From Roseburia sp. 499 (GTDB lineage: Bacteria > Bacillota > Clostridia > Lachnospirales > Lachnospiraceae), in NCBI RefSeq assembly GCF_001940225.2, contig NZ_CP135164.1, positions 3,224,001-3,288,000 of the forward strand: DNA of 64,000 nucleotides. Direction: 5' to 3'. Below, piece by piece: positions 8,026 through 17,336 of the stretch (position 1 is its first letter; the number at the start of each line of letters is the position of its first letter). The position numbers and the translations under genes were made by a program. The notes beneath the pieces are model-generated. The model searched no databases and had not been told where the DNA came from. It worked only from the letters and a program-made list of their open reading frames with translations.

Positions 8026-9594
8026 ATGTATCATATCTTAATTGTAGACGATGAAAAAATTGAAAGAAGAGGAATACAATTCCTTTTAAAACAGATTGAT
8101 GTAGAGTGGGATATAGAAGAAGCTGCAAATGGACAAGAGGCATTGGAATTGTTGAAGCAGAAGCAATTTGACATTATGTTGACGGATATAAAGATGCCTT
8201 TTATGGACGGGCTACAATTAATTGAAGAATCCGTAAAGTTAGATCCGGAGATGAAGACTGTTATTATCAGTGGGTATGGCGAGTTTGAGTACGCACGAAA
8301 AGCATTATCTTTTCGTGTAGTTGACTATATGCTTAAGCCTGTAGAGCCGGAAGCATTTGAAAAATTAATGAAGAAAATTATTTCCCAGATGGAGAGTCGC
8401 AAGCGTTCGAAGGAGATTACAGAAAAGGGATTGAGCTATGTAAAGGAACATGCACTGTATGGACTTTTAAATGGTAAATCCATTGAGGATGTAAAAAAGG
8501 AATCCGAAGAACTGGTGGATATTCGGGAATTTGAAGAGATAAAGTGTCTACTGCTGCTGGAATTTGTAGGAGACTTTTTTAACAAGGCGGGAGTGGAGTT
8601 TAGAGATGAGATTTTGCAAGTGGTAGGAGAAGATAACATATATCTAAATCTGAATCCACAGCAGTCTGTGTTGTTATTGCGATATGATGATATGAATGAT
8701 GTCAACAATATGGCACAGGCAGTGATTGGTTATATAAAAGAGAATTATAAGGAGGATTGTTTTATTGCCATTGCCGGTGATATTGCAGAATCCAATAATT
8801 TAGAAAAGGCATATAATGAAGCAGAGCTTTTAATGGAATCACGTTTTTATCAGCCAGAGCGTAAGATTTATTTTTCTGATAATAATGGGGGCGATGGAAC
8901 TGAATCAGAGCACTCGAATGATGATACCCTGATGAAACAAATGAAGCAGGATATTCGAATGAAGGATATTGCCGGATTGCGAGAGCATTTTGAACGGTTA
9001 TGTAATAAGTATCGGAATAAAACAGATTTTTCACAAATTTATATTAAATTTGTCTTTTCAAATCTGATGAAGGATATTTATAGTAGTATGCCTAAAATGG
9101 ATGAAACACAGCTTAATGAAGAGGTTACACGGTTATACAGTATTACAGATTTTAAGACCATTATGGATATGGTAAATAAAAATATTGATCGTTTGGAAGA
9201 AAGCTTCGGAAGTAGTTCGTCTGTGCTTCATCGTGAAATTGAAACCGTAAAGCAGTACATATACGAGCATTATAGTGAAGAACTTAGTGTGGATGCATTA
9301 GCACAGAGTGTTTATATGGCACCAAGTTATTTGAGTCATGTGTTTAAAAAAGAAACCGGACAGAACATCAGCAAATTTATCAAGACCTATCGTATGGAGA
9401 AGGCGAGAGAGATGCTGGAGAATACCCATAATAAGATTGTAAATATCAGTTATGCGGTTGGTTATCCAAATGTATCTTATTTTTGCCAGAGCTTCCGGGA
9501 GTATTTTGGAATTAGTCCTCAGAAATACAGGAGCCAGGGGGAAATAAATGAAGAAGATATACCGTTTGATCAAAGACCTGAAATTACGGAATAA
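8026..9594 (+). CDS. YesN-type response regulator with AraC DNA-binding domain
   Basis: A 522-residue regulator. The receiver domain (residues 1-120) has the acidic pair after ILIVDD, phospho-acceptor Asp54 in LTDIKMPFMDG, and Lys104 in YMLKPVEP. A long middle segment (about 130-410) follows, then two AraC-type helix-turn-helix motifs (SVDALAQSVYMAPSYLSHVF and IVNISYAVGYPNVSYFCQSF) ending in GISPQKYRSQG. The start at 8026 puts the receiver at the very N-terminus as in the family; in-frame ATGs at 7978 and 8005 would add residues without a ribosome binding site. The cognate kinase gene overlaps its end by 47 bases. It likely regulates polysaccharide uptake genes, possibly the upstream transporter and amylase. 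Confidence 0.9.
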   Translation: MYHILIVDDEKIERRGIQFLLKQIDVEWDIEEAANGQEALELLKQKQFDIMLTDIKMPFMDGLQLIEESVKLDPEMKTVIISGYGEFEYARKALSFRVVDYMLKPVEPEAFEKLMKKIISQMESRKRSKEITEKGLSYVKEHALYGLLNGKSIEDVKKESEELVDIREFEEIKCLLLLEFVGDFFNKAGVEFRDEILQVVGEDNIYLNLNPQQSVLLLRYDDMNDVNNMAQAVIGYIKENYKEDCFIAIAGDIAESNNLEKAYNEAELLMESRFYQPERKIYFSDNNGGDGTESEHSNDDTLMKQMKQDIRMKDIAGLREHFERLCNKYRNKTDFSQIYIKFVFSNLMKDIYSSMPKMDETQLNEEVTRLYSITDFKTIMDMVNKNIDRLEESFGSSSSVLHREIETVKQYIYEHYSEELSVDALAQSVYMAPSYLSHVFKKETGQNISKFIKTYRMEKAREMLENTHNKIVNISYAVGYPNVSYFCQSFREYFGISPQKYRSQGEINEEDIPFDQRPEITE

Positions 9595-11269
9595 GTTATA
9601 TCTTATCTATCTGGCAGCTGGGCTATTGCCCATGCTGGTAGTAGGGCTGTATTGTTGCTATTTTATAAATCAATTGCTGGTAGAGCGTGAAGTCAAGAAT
9701 CTGCAAAACAGCCTGAATCAGGCGATGAGTGTGGTAGACAACCAGCTTACGATTTATGAAAATATATCAGATTATCTGGCATTTAATCAGGCAATTTTAC
9801 AAACAGTATCTTATCCGTATGAGGATAATTACTATGAAATGTATAATCAGTTTTCTACCGTATTTGATCCTATGGTAACATCTCTAAAGTATCTGCACAG
9901 TGATATTAAGCAAGTTACAATCTATGCCCGAAATGATATTGAGCGGCACGATACCACACTGGCACCGATTACTGATATTGAGCAGGAAGCGTGGTTTCAA
10001 GAAATTTCCAATAGTAATAAAATATTGTGGGTTATGGATAAAAGTAAAGAGAAAATATTCTGTGTAAGAAAGATGCCGGAATTACAGGGAGAATCGGGAG
10101 TTATCTATATTGAAGTAGACTATAATAAGCTATTTGAGCCCCTTACCCAGATGTTGGATGAAAATTACGGCGTGTATGTGCAGAAAAAAGATGAAATGGT
10201 ATTTTCTTATAATATATTCCAAGAACCTTATGATAGGATGGATTTTAGTGAGGGGAATATTTCTTCCTTAAAAACGTCAAATGATTCGGAATTTATTTTT
10301 GTGGATTGCGATTTGAAGGGAGCGGCAGGACTTCATGCCGGATTGTATCGTCCGGCTTCTCAGATTGAAGAAACAATTGCACCTATGATGAAGGGAATGG
10401 TGATTATCTATGCGGTAAGTGTAATTGCGGCAGGTCTTTTGTTGACGCAACTTACCAAAATGATTGTGAGAAATATTGAAAAGTTGACCCAGAATATGAA
10501 GGATGTAAAAAGAGGAAATCTGGAAGTAACTGTAACTAGTGATTCTCAGGACGAAATTGGAGAATTAATACAGGGTTTTGGGGACATGGTAGAGCGTATT
10601 AAGACGCTAATCGAAAAAGTATATGAGGGAAAGATTTCTTTGAAGGAATATGAGATGAAGGCACTTCAGGCACAGATTAATCCGCATTTTTTATACAACA
10701 GTTTATCACTAATCAACTGGAAAGCCATTGAAGCAGATGAAAAAGATATCAGTAAGATAACGTTAGCTCTTTCAAAATTTTATCGAACTGCGTTGAATAA
10801 GGGAAATAATGTTATGCCATTAGAGGATGAAATCAGTAATGTAAAGTCATACTTGGATATCCAGTTAATGATGCATGATTATGAATTTGACGTGGAAATG
10901 GATATTGATGAGCGGATGTACTATTATGATACGCCAAATTTGATTTTGCAGCCATTGATAGAGAATGCCATTGATCATGGAATTGACTTGAAGACTGAGG
11001 GGCGGGGAAAAATTATCATTCGTGGCTGGAGCGAGGGGGAGACAATGTATCTCTCTGTAGAGGATAACGGAGTAGGTATGGAGGAGGAAGTGGCGAAGAA
11101 TATTTTAACCCAGAAATCCAAAGGATATGGTGTAAGAAATGTAAATGAGCGAATTAAGTTGATTTATGGGCAGGAATATGGTCTTGATATACAAAGTAAG
11201 GTAGGAAAAGGAACCAAGATTACGATAAAGTTTCCCATAGTAATTCGAAAAGGAGGACTGAATCTGTGA
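9548..11269 (+). CDS. YesM-type sensor histidine kinase
   Basis: A 573-residue membrane kinase. It has a helix at about residues 18-38, an extracellular sensor of the Cache type (about 40-275), a second helix (about 280-300), a HAMP linker, a His_kinase domain with phospho-acceptor His380 in AQINPHFLYNS, and an HATPase_c domain with N (IENAIDHG), G1 (VEDNGVGM) and G2 (KGYGVRNVNERI) boxes. The start lies inside the end of the response regulator gene and is preceded by AGGGGG. The downstream solute-binding protein gene overlaps its stop codon, which suggests the kinase senses ligand together with that binding protein. Confidence 0.9.
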   Translation: MKKIYRLIKDLKLRNKLYLIYLAAGLLPMLVVGLYCCYFINQLLVEREVKNLQNSLNQAMSVVDNQLTIYENISDYLAFNQAILQTVSYPYEDNYYEMYNQFSTVFDPMVTSLKYLHSDIKQVTIYARNDIERHDTTLAPITDIEQEAWFQEISNSNKILWVMDKSKEKIFCVRKMPELQGESGVIYIEVDYNKLFEPLTQMLDENYGVYVQKKDEMVFSYNIFQEPYDRMDFSEGNISSLKTSNDSEFIFVDCDLKGAAGLHAGLYRPASQIEETIAPMMKGMVIIYAVSVIAAGLLLTQLTKMIVRNIEKLTQNMKDVKRGNLEVTVTSDSQDEIGELIQGFGDMVERIKTLIEKVYEGKISLKEYEMKALQAQINPHFLYNSLSLINWKAIEADEKDISKITLALSKFYRTALNKGNNVMPLEDEISNVKSYLDIQLMMHDYEFDVEMDIDERMYYYDTPNLILQPLIENAIDHGIDLKTEGRGKIIIRGWSEGETMYLSVEDNGVGMEEEVAKNILTQKSKGYGVRNVNERIKLIYGQEYGLDIQSKVGKGTKITIKFPIVIRKGGLNL

Positions 11270-12942
11270 AAAAGAAAGTTGTTAGTGTTCTTTTAATAGC
11301 GGTTCTGATGATGGGATGCACCTTTTCCGCAAAGGAAGAAAAACAAGAAGATAGAGAACAAAATTTAGAAGAGAAATATGAAGTAGCAAGCACTACGCCT
11401 TATGGAAAATATCCGGAAGAGGTAACATATACATTGGGAAAAATGACAAGTACAAATAATTCCAATCTTCCAGAGGGAGATACTTATGAAGATAATGTAT
11501 ATACTCGTTATTTGAAGGATATGTTGAACATTCAGAATATTGATGTTTTTGAGGAAGACAGTGTTACTTATTATGATATTGTAGATATGGCGATTGCGGA
11601 GAAGAATCTGCCGGATGTAATGTTGGTGCAGGGATTAGATAATCTGCAGACTCTGGTAGAGAATGATATGATAGAGGATTTGACGGATGCTTATAAAAAT
11701 TGTGCCAGTGAGCGTATCAAGGATATCTATGCCAGTTATGATGAAAGTGTGCTGGGAAATGTAACTTTTGATGGAAAGATTATGGCGTTGCCGGAAACCA
11801 ATATTTCTGATGGACCGCAGTTGTTGTGGCTTCGGAAGGATTGGATGGATAAGCTAGGATTGGAAGCACCGAAAACACTGGAGGATGCGGAGTACATCAT
11901 AGAACAGTTTGTTACACAGGACCCTGGCGGCAATGGAGAAGGAAATACCATTGGGATTGCATGTGAAAACGAAATTTGTGGAGAAATGGGGCATAATTAT
12001 GAATATCATTTGGATATTTTATTTGCAGCGTATGACTCTTATCCACAGCAATGGATGAAAGATGAAGCAGGAAATTTGTATTACGGTGGCGTACAGCCGC
12101 AGACAAAGGAAGCGCTTGCCAAGGCGAGAGAATGGTATGAACGGGGAATTCTGGATAAGCAGTTTTTGATGCGTACCAATAACAATATTGCAGATACCAT
12201 TATTGAAGGAGAGTGTGGGGCGTTTTTTGGACCATGGTGGGCACCAAACAATCCATTAATGGAGGCGGTGCAGGAGAATCCGGAGGCAGAGTGGCAGCCG
12301 TATCTCATTTCTAACACGGAGGATGAAAAGACTCGTTATGCCCAACAGAATGCTAGTCTCCAATATGTTGTAGTGCGCAAGGGGTATGAGCATCCGGAAG
12401 TTGTCATGAAGATAATTAGCGTTCTGTTTGATTATGTGCGTTATACAGATATTGATAATGAAGATTTTATCCATTATTATCAATGGAATGTTGATCCAAC
12501 GGCACGTCCGATTTATATTAATGTGGATTATAGTGATGCGTTGAATCGGTGTTATAATGATTTGATATCGGCTATGCAGGGAAAGCGTGAAGTGGAAAGC
12601 ATGGAGCTGTTAGAGCAGTCTTATTATCAACATTGCTTGAAATATATAAATGACTCAGACAATGCCACCGCAGATCAGTGGGCAGCATATACTTCTAGGA
12701 TTACAGCCTGTAAGGTATTGGCAAATGCAGAAACGGAAGAGGTAAAGACCTACTATTTTGCAGAAACAGATACTATGCGCTCGGTGTGGTGGAAGTTAAA
12801 AGAAATGCAAAAACAGGCATATCTTGAGATTATAACAGGTGCGAAACCATTGGACTACTTTGATACTTTTGTGGAGCAGTGGTATGAGAATGGTGGAGAG
12901 CAGATTGTGCAGGAAGTAAATGCAAGTTATAAAGAAGAATAG
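11266..12942 (+). CDS. Orphan extracellular solute-binding lipoprotein
   Basis: A 558-residue family 1 binding protein with a lipobox (MMGCTF, Cys about residue 18), so it is surface-anchored. It is of the long LipO/YtcQ-like type, with aromatic clusters such as FGPWWAPNN and LLWLRKDWMD consistent with sugar binding. The start is GTG overlapping the kinase stop (GTGA), with AGGAGG upstream. No permease genes follow. The tight coupling to the YesM/YesN pair suggests a sensory accessory presenting ligand to the kinase, though it could also feed a transporter encoded elsewhere. That role is inferred. Confidence 0.8.
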   Translation: MKKKVVSVLLIAVLMMGCTFSAKEEKQEDREQNLEEKYEVASTTPYGKYPEEVTYTLGKMTSTNNSNLPEGDTYEDNVYTRYLKDMLNIQNIDVFEEDSVTYYDIVDMAIAEKNLPDVMLVQGLDNLQTLVENDMIEDLTDAYKNCASERIKDIYASYDESVLGNVTFDGKIMALPETNISDGPQLLWLRKDWMDKLGLEAPKTLEDAEYIIEQFVTQDPGGNGEGNTIGIACENEICGEMGHNYEYHLDILFAAYDSYPQQWMKDEAGNLYYGGVQPQTKEALAKAREWYERGILDKQFLMRTNNNIADTIIEGECGAFFGPWWAPNNPLMEAVQENPEAEWQPYLISNTEDEKTRYAQQNASLQYVVVRKGYEHPEVVMKIISVLFDYVRYTDIDNEDFIHYYQWNVDPTARPIYINVDYSDALNRCYNDLISAMQGKREVESMELLEQSYYQHCLKYINDSDNATADQWAAYTSRITACKVLANAETEEVKTYYFAETDTMRSVWWKLKEMQKQAYLEIITGAKPLDYFDTFVEQWYENGGEQIVQEVNASYKEE

Positions 12943-12950
12943 GAGCAGAG

Positions 12951-14648
12951 ATGAAACAGGCAGTAGAATTAAGAGAATTATTAAAAAAAATTGATCACAA
13001 AGGATATCCTGCTTATAAAGAAACCCGGGGACAATATCAGTTCCCGGGTTATCTACTAAGCATTGATCATGTGCAGGGAGACCCTTTTGCAGCACCATCG
13101 AAGGTAAGTGTTCTAGTAAAGGGAGCACAGGCTGGATTTCCAAAAGAATTGTATGATAAAAAGCATAAGAGAGTCGCATTGCAGGATTATCTGCTGCGAC
13201 AGTTTGGAAGAGAGGTATCCGGCTTTGCTTTTCAGGCAAAAGGTTCGGGGAAAAGCGGACTAATGTCAGTGAGCCGTCCGGGACAGGAAATCTTAGAACG
13301 AAGTGCATGCAGTATACAATCGGAAAAGGGAGACATTTTGTTGCGGTTGGAAATTGGTTTTCCGGCAAATGGAAGAACGATTAATGCAAGGGAACTAGAG
13401 AAAATATTGTTTGATTTTCTACCGGAGTGCGTGAAAAAATCTTTGTACTATAAGTCTCTGGATAGTGAACGAGTGCAGCAGGTCATGGAGCTTTCCGAGG
13501 ATCAGCAGTATATTCGGGAGGAATTGGAAAAACGTGGTTTATGCGCATTTGTAGCAGATGGAAGCATATTGCCGAGAGAATCCGGTGTTTCACAGAAACC
13601 TATGAAGGGAGCTACGAAGTTCCAGTCACCGGAATCTATGCGGGTTTCTATGGAACTTCCTTTTCATGGAACATTGACTGGAATGGGAATTCCAAAGGGA
13701 ATTACGCTTATTGTAGGCGGTGGTTATCATGGAAAGTCTACGCTGTTAAAGGCGTTGGAAATGGGAGTATATAATCATATTGCCGGCGATGGAAGGGAAT
13801 ATGTAATTACAGATAGTTCTGCAATGAAAATTCGTGCAGAGGATGGACGTAGTATTAAAAAAACAGATGTTTCTATGTTCATTAATAATCTGCCAAATGG
13901 AAAAGATACAAAGCATTTTTCTACAGAGGACGCCAGTGGAAGTACTTCTCAAGCGGCCAATGTAATAGAGGCTATGGAGGCAGATACAAGATTATTTTTG
14001 ATTGATGAAGACACCAGTGCTACGAACTTCATGATAAGGGATGAATTGATGCAACGCGTGGTACATCGAAATGCGGAGCCGATTACTCCTTTTATTGATA
14101 GAATCAATGAGCTGTACGATACATATGGTATTTCCACTATTTTAGTGGCAGGAAGTAGTGGGTCTTATTTTCATAAGGCAGACTATATTCTTCAGATGGA
14201 GCAGTATGTGCCAAAGGACATTACAGATTTTGCAAAAAAAGAGGCGGAAAGTTTTCCGATTCCGGTAGAAAAAGTAGCGGAAAGTCAGAAGCCATCTTTT
14301 GCACGAAAACTGGTATTTAAAATTGGTGGAAAACGGGGAGATGACCGGGTGAAAATCAAGGTAATGGGAAAGGATGGATTCTCCGTTAATCATGAAAATG
14401 TGGACTTGCGGTATTTAGAACAGATTGCAGATGTGGAGCAGGTGACAGCACTGGGATATTTCTTAAAATATGCAGCAGCTAATCTGGGAAAAGGAGAGAA
14501 AACTCTGCAGGAAGTAGTGGCAGAGCTGGAGCGGATATTGGAACAGCAGGGACTGGCTGGAATCTGTGGGGGAAGTTATTTACCGGCAGGATTGGCGATG
14601 CCGAGAAGACAGGAAGTGTTTGCTTGCTTGAATCGGTGGAGAGGATGA
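12951..14648 (+). CDS. Predicted ATPase of the ABC class (PF09818 type)
   Basis: A 565-residue cytoplasmic protein, 8 bases after the binding-protein gene and preceded by AGGAGCAG. A Walker A variant is seen as GGGYHGKSTLLKAL (about residues 255-268), and a Walker B-like strand ending in LFLIDEDTSATNFM (about 345-358). The SGSTSQAANVIEAME segment takes the place of an ABC signature. The long N-terminal segment (1-230), with GYPAYKETRGQYQF, is characteristic of this conserved but uncharacterised bacterial/archaeal family. It has no membrane segment and no transporter partner. Its role is unknown; its position ends the sugar-sensing operon. Confidence 0.85.
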   Translation: MKQAVELRELLKKIDHKGYPAYKETRGQYQFPGYLLSIDHVQGDPFAAPSKVSVLVKGAQAGFPKELYDKKHKRVALQDYLLRQFGREVSGFAFQAKGSGKSGLMSVSRPGQEILERSACSIQSEKGDILLRLEIGFPANGRTINARELEKILFDFLPECVKKSLYYKSLDSERVQQVMELSEDQQYIREELEKRGLCAFVADGSILPRESGVSQKPMKGATKFQSPESMRVSMELPFHGTLTGMGIPKGITLIVGGGYHGKSTLLKALEMGVYNHIAGDGREYVITDSSAMKIRAEDGRSIKKTDVSMFINNLPNGKDTKHFSTEDASGSTSQAANVIEAMEADTRLFLIDEDTSATNFMIRDELMQRVVHRNAEPITPFIDRINELYDTYGISTILVAGSSGSYFHKADYILQMEQYVPKDITDFAKKEAESFPIPVEKVAESQKPSFARKLVFKIGGKRGDDRVKIKVMGKDGFSVNHENVDLRYLEQIADVEQVTALGYFLKYAAANLGKGEKTLQEVVAELERILEQQGLAGICGGSYLPAGLAMPRRQEVFACLNRWRG

Positions 14649-14732
14649 CATAGAGTGAGAAAATGAGTAAGCTTAGAAAGATGAATAAAAATAACAAAAA
14701 ATGAGTTTTTATACAAAGAGATGGGAGAAAAT

Positions 14733-15140
14733 ATGAATAGGCAAGACTATTTAGGAAAAATTAAGGGGTGTAGGTCTCAAATTGAGAAGTGTAGAGAAGA
14801 TATGGAGCGGAATAATAGCACAATTGCAAATTTAGAAGCCCTATATTCCCAAGTTAATGCAAGAAGAGAATTTGCTGAAAATCATTTTACAAGAAAGATA
14901 CAAGACTATCAAAAATTATGTGGAGCGTACTCAAAAAGAATTATGGCGTTAGCTTCTGAATTAAGTAGCAGTGCTATAAATAACGGCGATAATTCAATGG
15001 CGGCATACAGGGAAATACAAAATAGAATTGAATGTAAAATAGAGGAGCAGAGAGAGCGTAATCAAAAATTATCTGTAGAGATTGGAGTTTGTGAAGATAA
15101 AATAGCATATTATAAGAGAAAAATGGAGTTATTAGAATAA
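14733..15140 (+). CDS. Coiled-coil protein, DUF5082/YwqH-like
   Basis: A 135-residue, almost wholly helical protein rich in Glu, Lys, Arg and Gln, with heptad-like spacing at residues 1-60 and 85-135 and a short break (SSSAINNGDN). It resembles the small YwqH-type helical partners encoded just before LXG toxins of type VIIb secretion systems; this is by pattern, not by alignment. I chose the ATG at 14733 because GGGAG lies 5 bases upstream; the ATG at 14721 has AAAGAG directly against it with no spacing. It is the first gene of the island and is followed by a 46-residue helical protein and a 520-residue protein. Confidence 0.7.
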   Translation: MNRQDYLGKIKGCRSQIEKCREDMERNNSTIANLEALYSQVNARREFAENHFTRKIQDYQKLCGAYSKRIMALASELSSSAINNGDNSMAAYREIQNRIECKIEEQRERNQKLSVEIGVCEDKIAYYKRKMELLE

Positions 15141-15161
15141 TGTGGGAAGGGGAAAGGTGTT

Positions 15162-15302
15162 ATGTCAGATTTAATTGTTATTGATGAGTCTTATGAAGAA
15201 ATATCATCTTTATACGGAGAAATCGGTGAATTGTTAGAAGAAAGGTTGAACGAGTATATAAATATGCAGATGAAAATGCAATTTCTTAATTATCATATAT
15301 GA
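15162..15302 (+). CDS. 46-residue helical protein, YwqI/WXG-like
   Basis: A small gene with a strong purine-rich ribosome binding site (GGGAAGGGGAAAGG) and a complete frame from ATG to TGA. The product is acidic and amphipathic (VIDESYEEISSLYGEIG, then LLEERLNEYINM) and predicted to be helical. Its place between a YwqH-like coiled coil and an LXG-like protein matches the second small helical partner (YwqI/DUF5344 position) of type VIIb effectors, but it is shorter than usual. It ends 12 bases before the next gene. Confidence 0.6.
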   Translation: MSDLIVIDESYEEISSLYGEIGELLEERLNEYINMQMKMQFLNYHI

Positions 15303-15314
15303 GGGGGAAAGAAA

Positions 15315-16877
15315 ATGAAAAGAATTTTCACAGAGGAAGAGAAAGAAAAGTTATTAAAATATGTTGACCAAGACCAAGAAAAGAACGATAGTCGTTTTTT
15401 AGGCGGGTTTATAGATTGGGGAGCAGATATTCTTCATTATGGAGGATTGGATATATCGACTTATGTTGATGATATTGATATTTATCATAAAAAATTGATT
15501 GATAAAGAGGATTATACTCGGTCTTCTATAAAAGACTTATTTGAAGCAGTCTATTCGGTAGATAGTACCTATAAGCAAAAATTCAATGATCAGCTTGAAT
15601 TGTTGAAAAATTATGAAAATACTTTAGTACAATTAAATTCCGTAATCGAGGTAAAAGAAACAGAAAATGGTCAAAGCAGTGTGTTTCGGGATCCATCTAT
15701 TTTTTCTAATTCTTTAAAAACAGTAGGGAATGGGGCAGTTGATTATTATTTGGCACAGTATATGTCGGTAAACGAGAACGGAGAACAAGAGATTAATTGG
15801 TCTGCGTTAGAAGAGTTTTTCAAGAGAAATGTTGATGAAATAGACCCACTAGAATATGTTGCAATTATGAATTTGTTGGATACTTTTGTTACGGAAGAAA
15901 ATGGTGAATTTGTAATTGATACTGAGAAGATGGAAAGATTTATAGAGTGTGCGTATTCATATCAGCCTGATACTCAAAATACAACAGTATACATGACAGC
16001 TACACTATCACCGGTTTTTATTCAATTGACAGCGGAACAGGAAGAACGTGCGTATTTATTATTATCTAGTTTTGGACAGAGCTTTTATAGCGATGTTGAT
16101 GAGGGAGGATTGGGTATATATATTAATGAAGAATTAATGAAAACAGGATTAATGTCTGCTTGTGTGCAAAATCTTAGTATAATAACAAATTATGAGAGAA
16201 TTCATATGAGCTCTTCGGAAGATATTGATGAAATATATAATTGGAAAGTGAGCATTGATATTTCTGCTAAAATAGAAGAAGATACGTCGCGACATTACTA
16301 TTTTTTAGGTGTTACGGATGGATATATACAAGATATGGTTTATGAAGGAGCAGAAATTCATGGTTTTTCAAATTCGTTTAATGGTATTGGACATGATAAT
16401 AAAATAGAATTAGCGACGTCATTATATGAAGATATAGGAGAAAAAATAAAAGCTGATGTAGGAGAACAGATTGCTACAATGGCACTTGGATCTGTTATAG
16501 ATAAATTAGATGTCGCCTGTCCTGGAATGGACTTTTTTGTGACAGAGGGAATATCAGTGACAGAAGCAGAAAGACAAAATGATATAGCAGGTAAAATTAT
16601 TCATACAGAGAATACGCAATATTATGCTGATGTTCTTTGTATAGGTGGATGTGTCAATTTGTTTAATGGAGATATGCAGGTTAATTTCCAATACTGTTGT
16701 AAAGAAAAATTATCAGAGAATATTGCAAGATATAATGCTGATTCAGCTAATAGTGAGCATCAGGTAGAAATGGAAGCATTATTGGATGATTATAATGAAG
16801 TTCTTAAAGGAAATGAGCCATCTGAGAATTTAAAATGGTTTGCTAAGTGGATAAATAATTATAAATATAAGGAGTAA
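15315..16877 (+). CDS. LXG/WXG-like large protein of the island
   Basis: A 520-residue protein with no signal peptide or clear membrane helix. Residues about 55-120 (SSIKDLFEAVYSVDSTYKQK, followed by a heptad-rich stretch) resemble the helical N-terminal region of Lachnospiraceae LXG-type proteins. The middle (about 150-420) contains an ALEEFF...DEIDPLEYVAIMNLLD segment and a beta-rich region around SIDISAKIEEDTSRHYYFLG. The last about 85 residues (QYYADVLC... to NNYKYKE) are homologous to the small anchored proteins at 16,899 and 18,175. Those share the HQVEMEALLDDYNEVLKG block and the GNEPSENLKWFAKW block almost residue for residue. I recognise no enzymatic motif. GAGGGGGAAAG precedes the ATG. 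It could be a secreted effector with a modular C-terminus, or a structural protein; the function is not known. Confidence 0.7.
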   Translation: MKRIFTEEEKEKLLKYVDQDQEKNDSRFLGGFIDWGADILHYGGLDISTYVDDIDIYHKKLIDKEDYTRSSIKDLFEAVYSVDSTYKQKFNDQLELLKNYENTLVQLNSVIEVKETENGQSSVFRDPSIFSNSLKTVGNGAVDYYLAQYMSVNENGEQEINWSALEEFFKRNVDEIDPLEYVAIMNLLDTFVTEENGEFVIDTEKMERFIECAYSYQPDTQNTTVYMTATLSPVFIQLTAEQEERAYLLLSSFGQSFYSDVDEGGLGIYINEELMKTGLMSACVQNLSIITNYERIHMSSSEDIDEIYNWKVSIDISAKIEEDTSRHYYFLGVTDGYIQDMVYEGAEIHGFSNSFNGIGHDNKIELATSLYEDIGEKIKADVGEQIATMALGSVIDKLDVACPGMDFFVTEGISVTEAERQNDIAGKIIHTENTQYYADVLCIGGCVNLFNGDMQVNFQYCCKEKLSENIARYNADSANSEHQVEMEALLDDYNEVLKGNEPSENLKWFAKWINNYKYKE

Positions 16878-16898
16878 GCATAAAAGATAGGAGAAGTT

Positions 16899-17294
16899 AT
16901 GAAGAAAAGATGGCGAAAATTATTAATATCTATATGTATACTGGGAGTATTTTTAATTTGTTTTCAGACATATAGAGAAAAAGCAAAAGAAAATAGTTAC
17001 ACCGAGGAAGAAGTGAGTTATCTCGAAGATGTGCGATATTATGCAGATGCTCTTAATATGTATATCTATCGAGATGCGTCTAGCGGAAAAGTACAGGCAG
17101 AGTTTGAAAAAGGTGGTAAGGAAGTACTGATAGAAACTATTGAAAGATACAATGCTGTTTCGGATAATAAAGAGCATCAAGTGGAAGCGGAATCATTACG
17201 TGATGATTATAGTAAAGTTCTTAAAGGAAATGAGCCATCTGAGAATTTAGAGTGGTTTGCCAAGTGGGTAAATAATTATAAATATACGGACTAG
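16899..17294 (+). CDS. Membrane-anchored small protein, copy 1
   Basis: A 131-residue protein with a basic start (MKKRWRK), one membrane helix (about residues 9-25) and an extracytoplasmic domain of about 100 residues. That domain matches the C-terminus of the preceding 520-residue protein (YYAD..., GNEPSENLEWFAKW, ending NNYKY) and the whole of the copy at 18,175. AGGAGAAGTT precedes the ATG. It forms the first half of a two-gene unit that is repeated. It may be an immunity-like or decoy form of the shared domain, which is inference from the arrangement only. Confidence 0.7.
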   Translation: MKKRWRKLLISICILGVFLICFQTYREKAKENSYTEEEVSYLEDVRYYADALNMYIYRDASSGKVQAEFEKGGKEVLIETIERYNAVSDNKEHQVEAESLRDDYSKVLKGNEPSENLEWFAKWVNNYKYTD

Positions 17295-17336
17295 GCGTAA
17301 ATACTAGCAGAAGTACTGTAAAGGATAGGGAGTATC

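Noticed and set aside
12796..13368. Long minus-strand frame of about 190 residues overlapping the solute-binding and ATPase genes
   Set aside because: It lies opposite two well-supported genes, has no ribosome binding site, and its composition (Leu, Pro, Ser and Ile-rich) is that of an antisense shadow.
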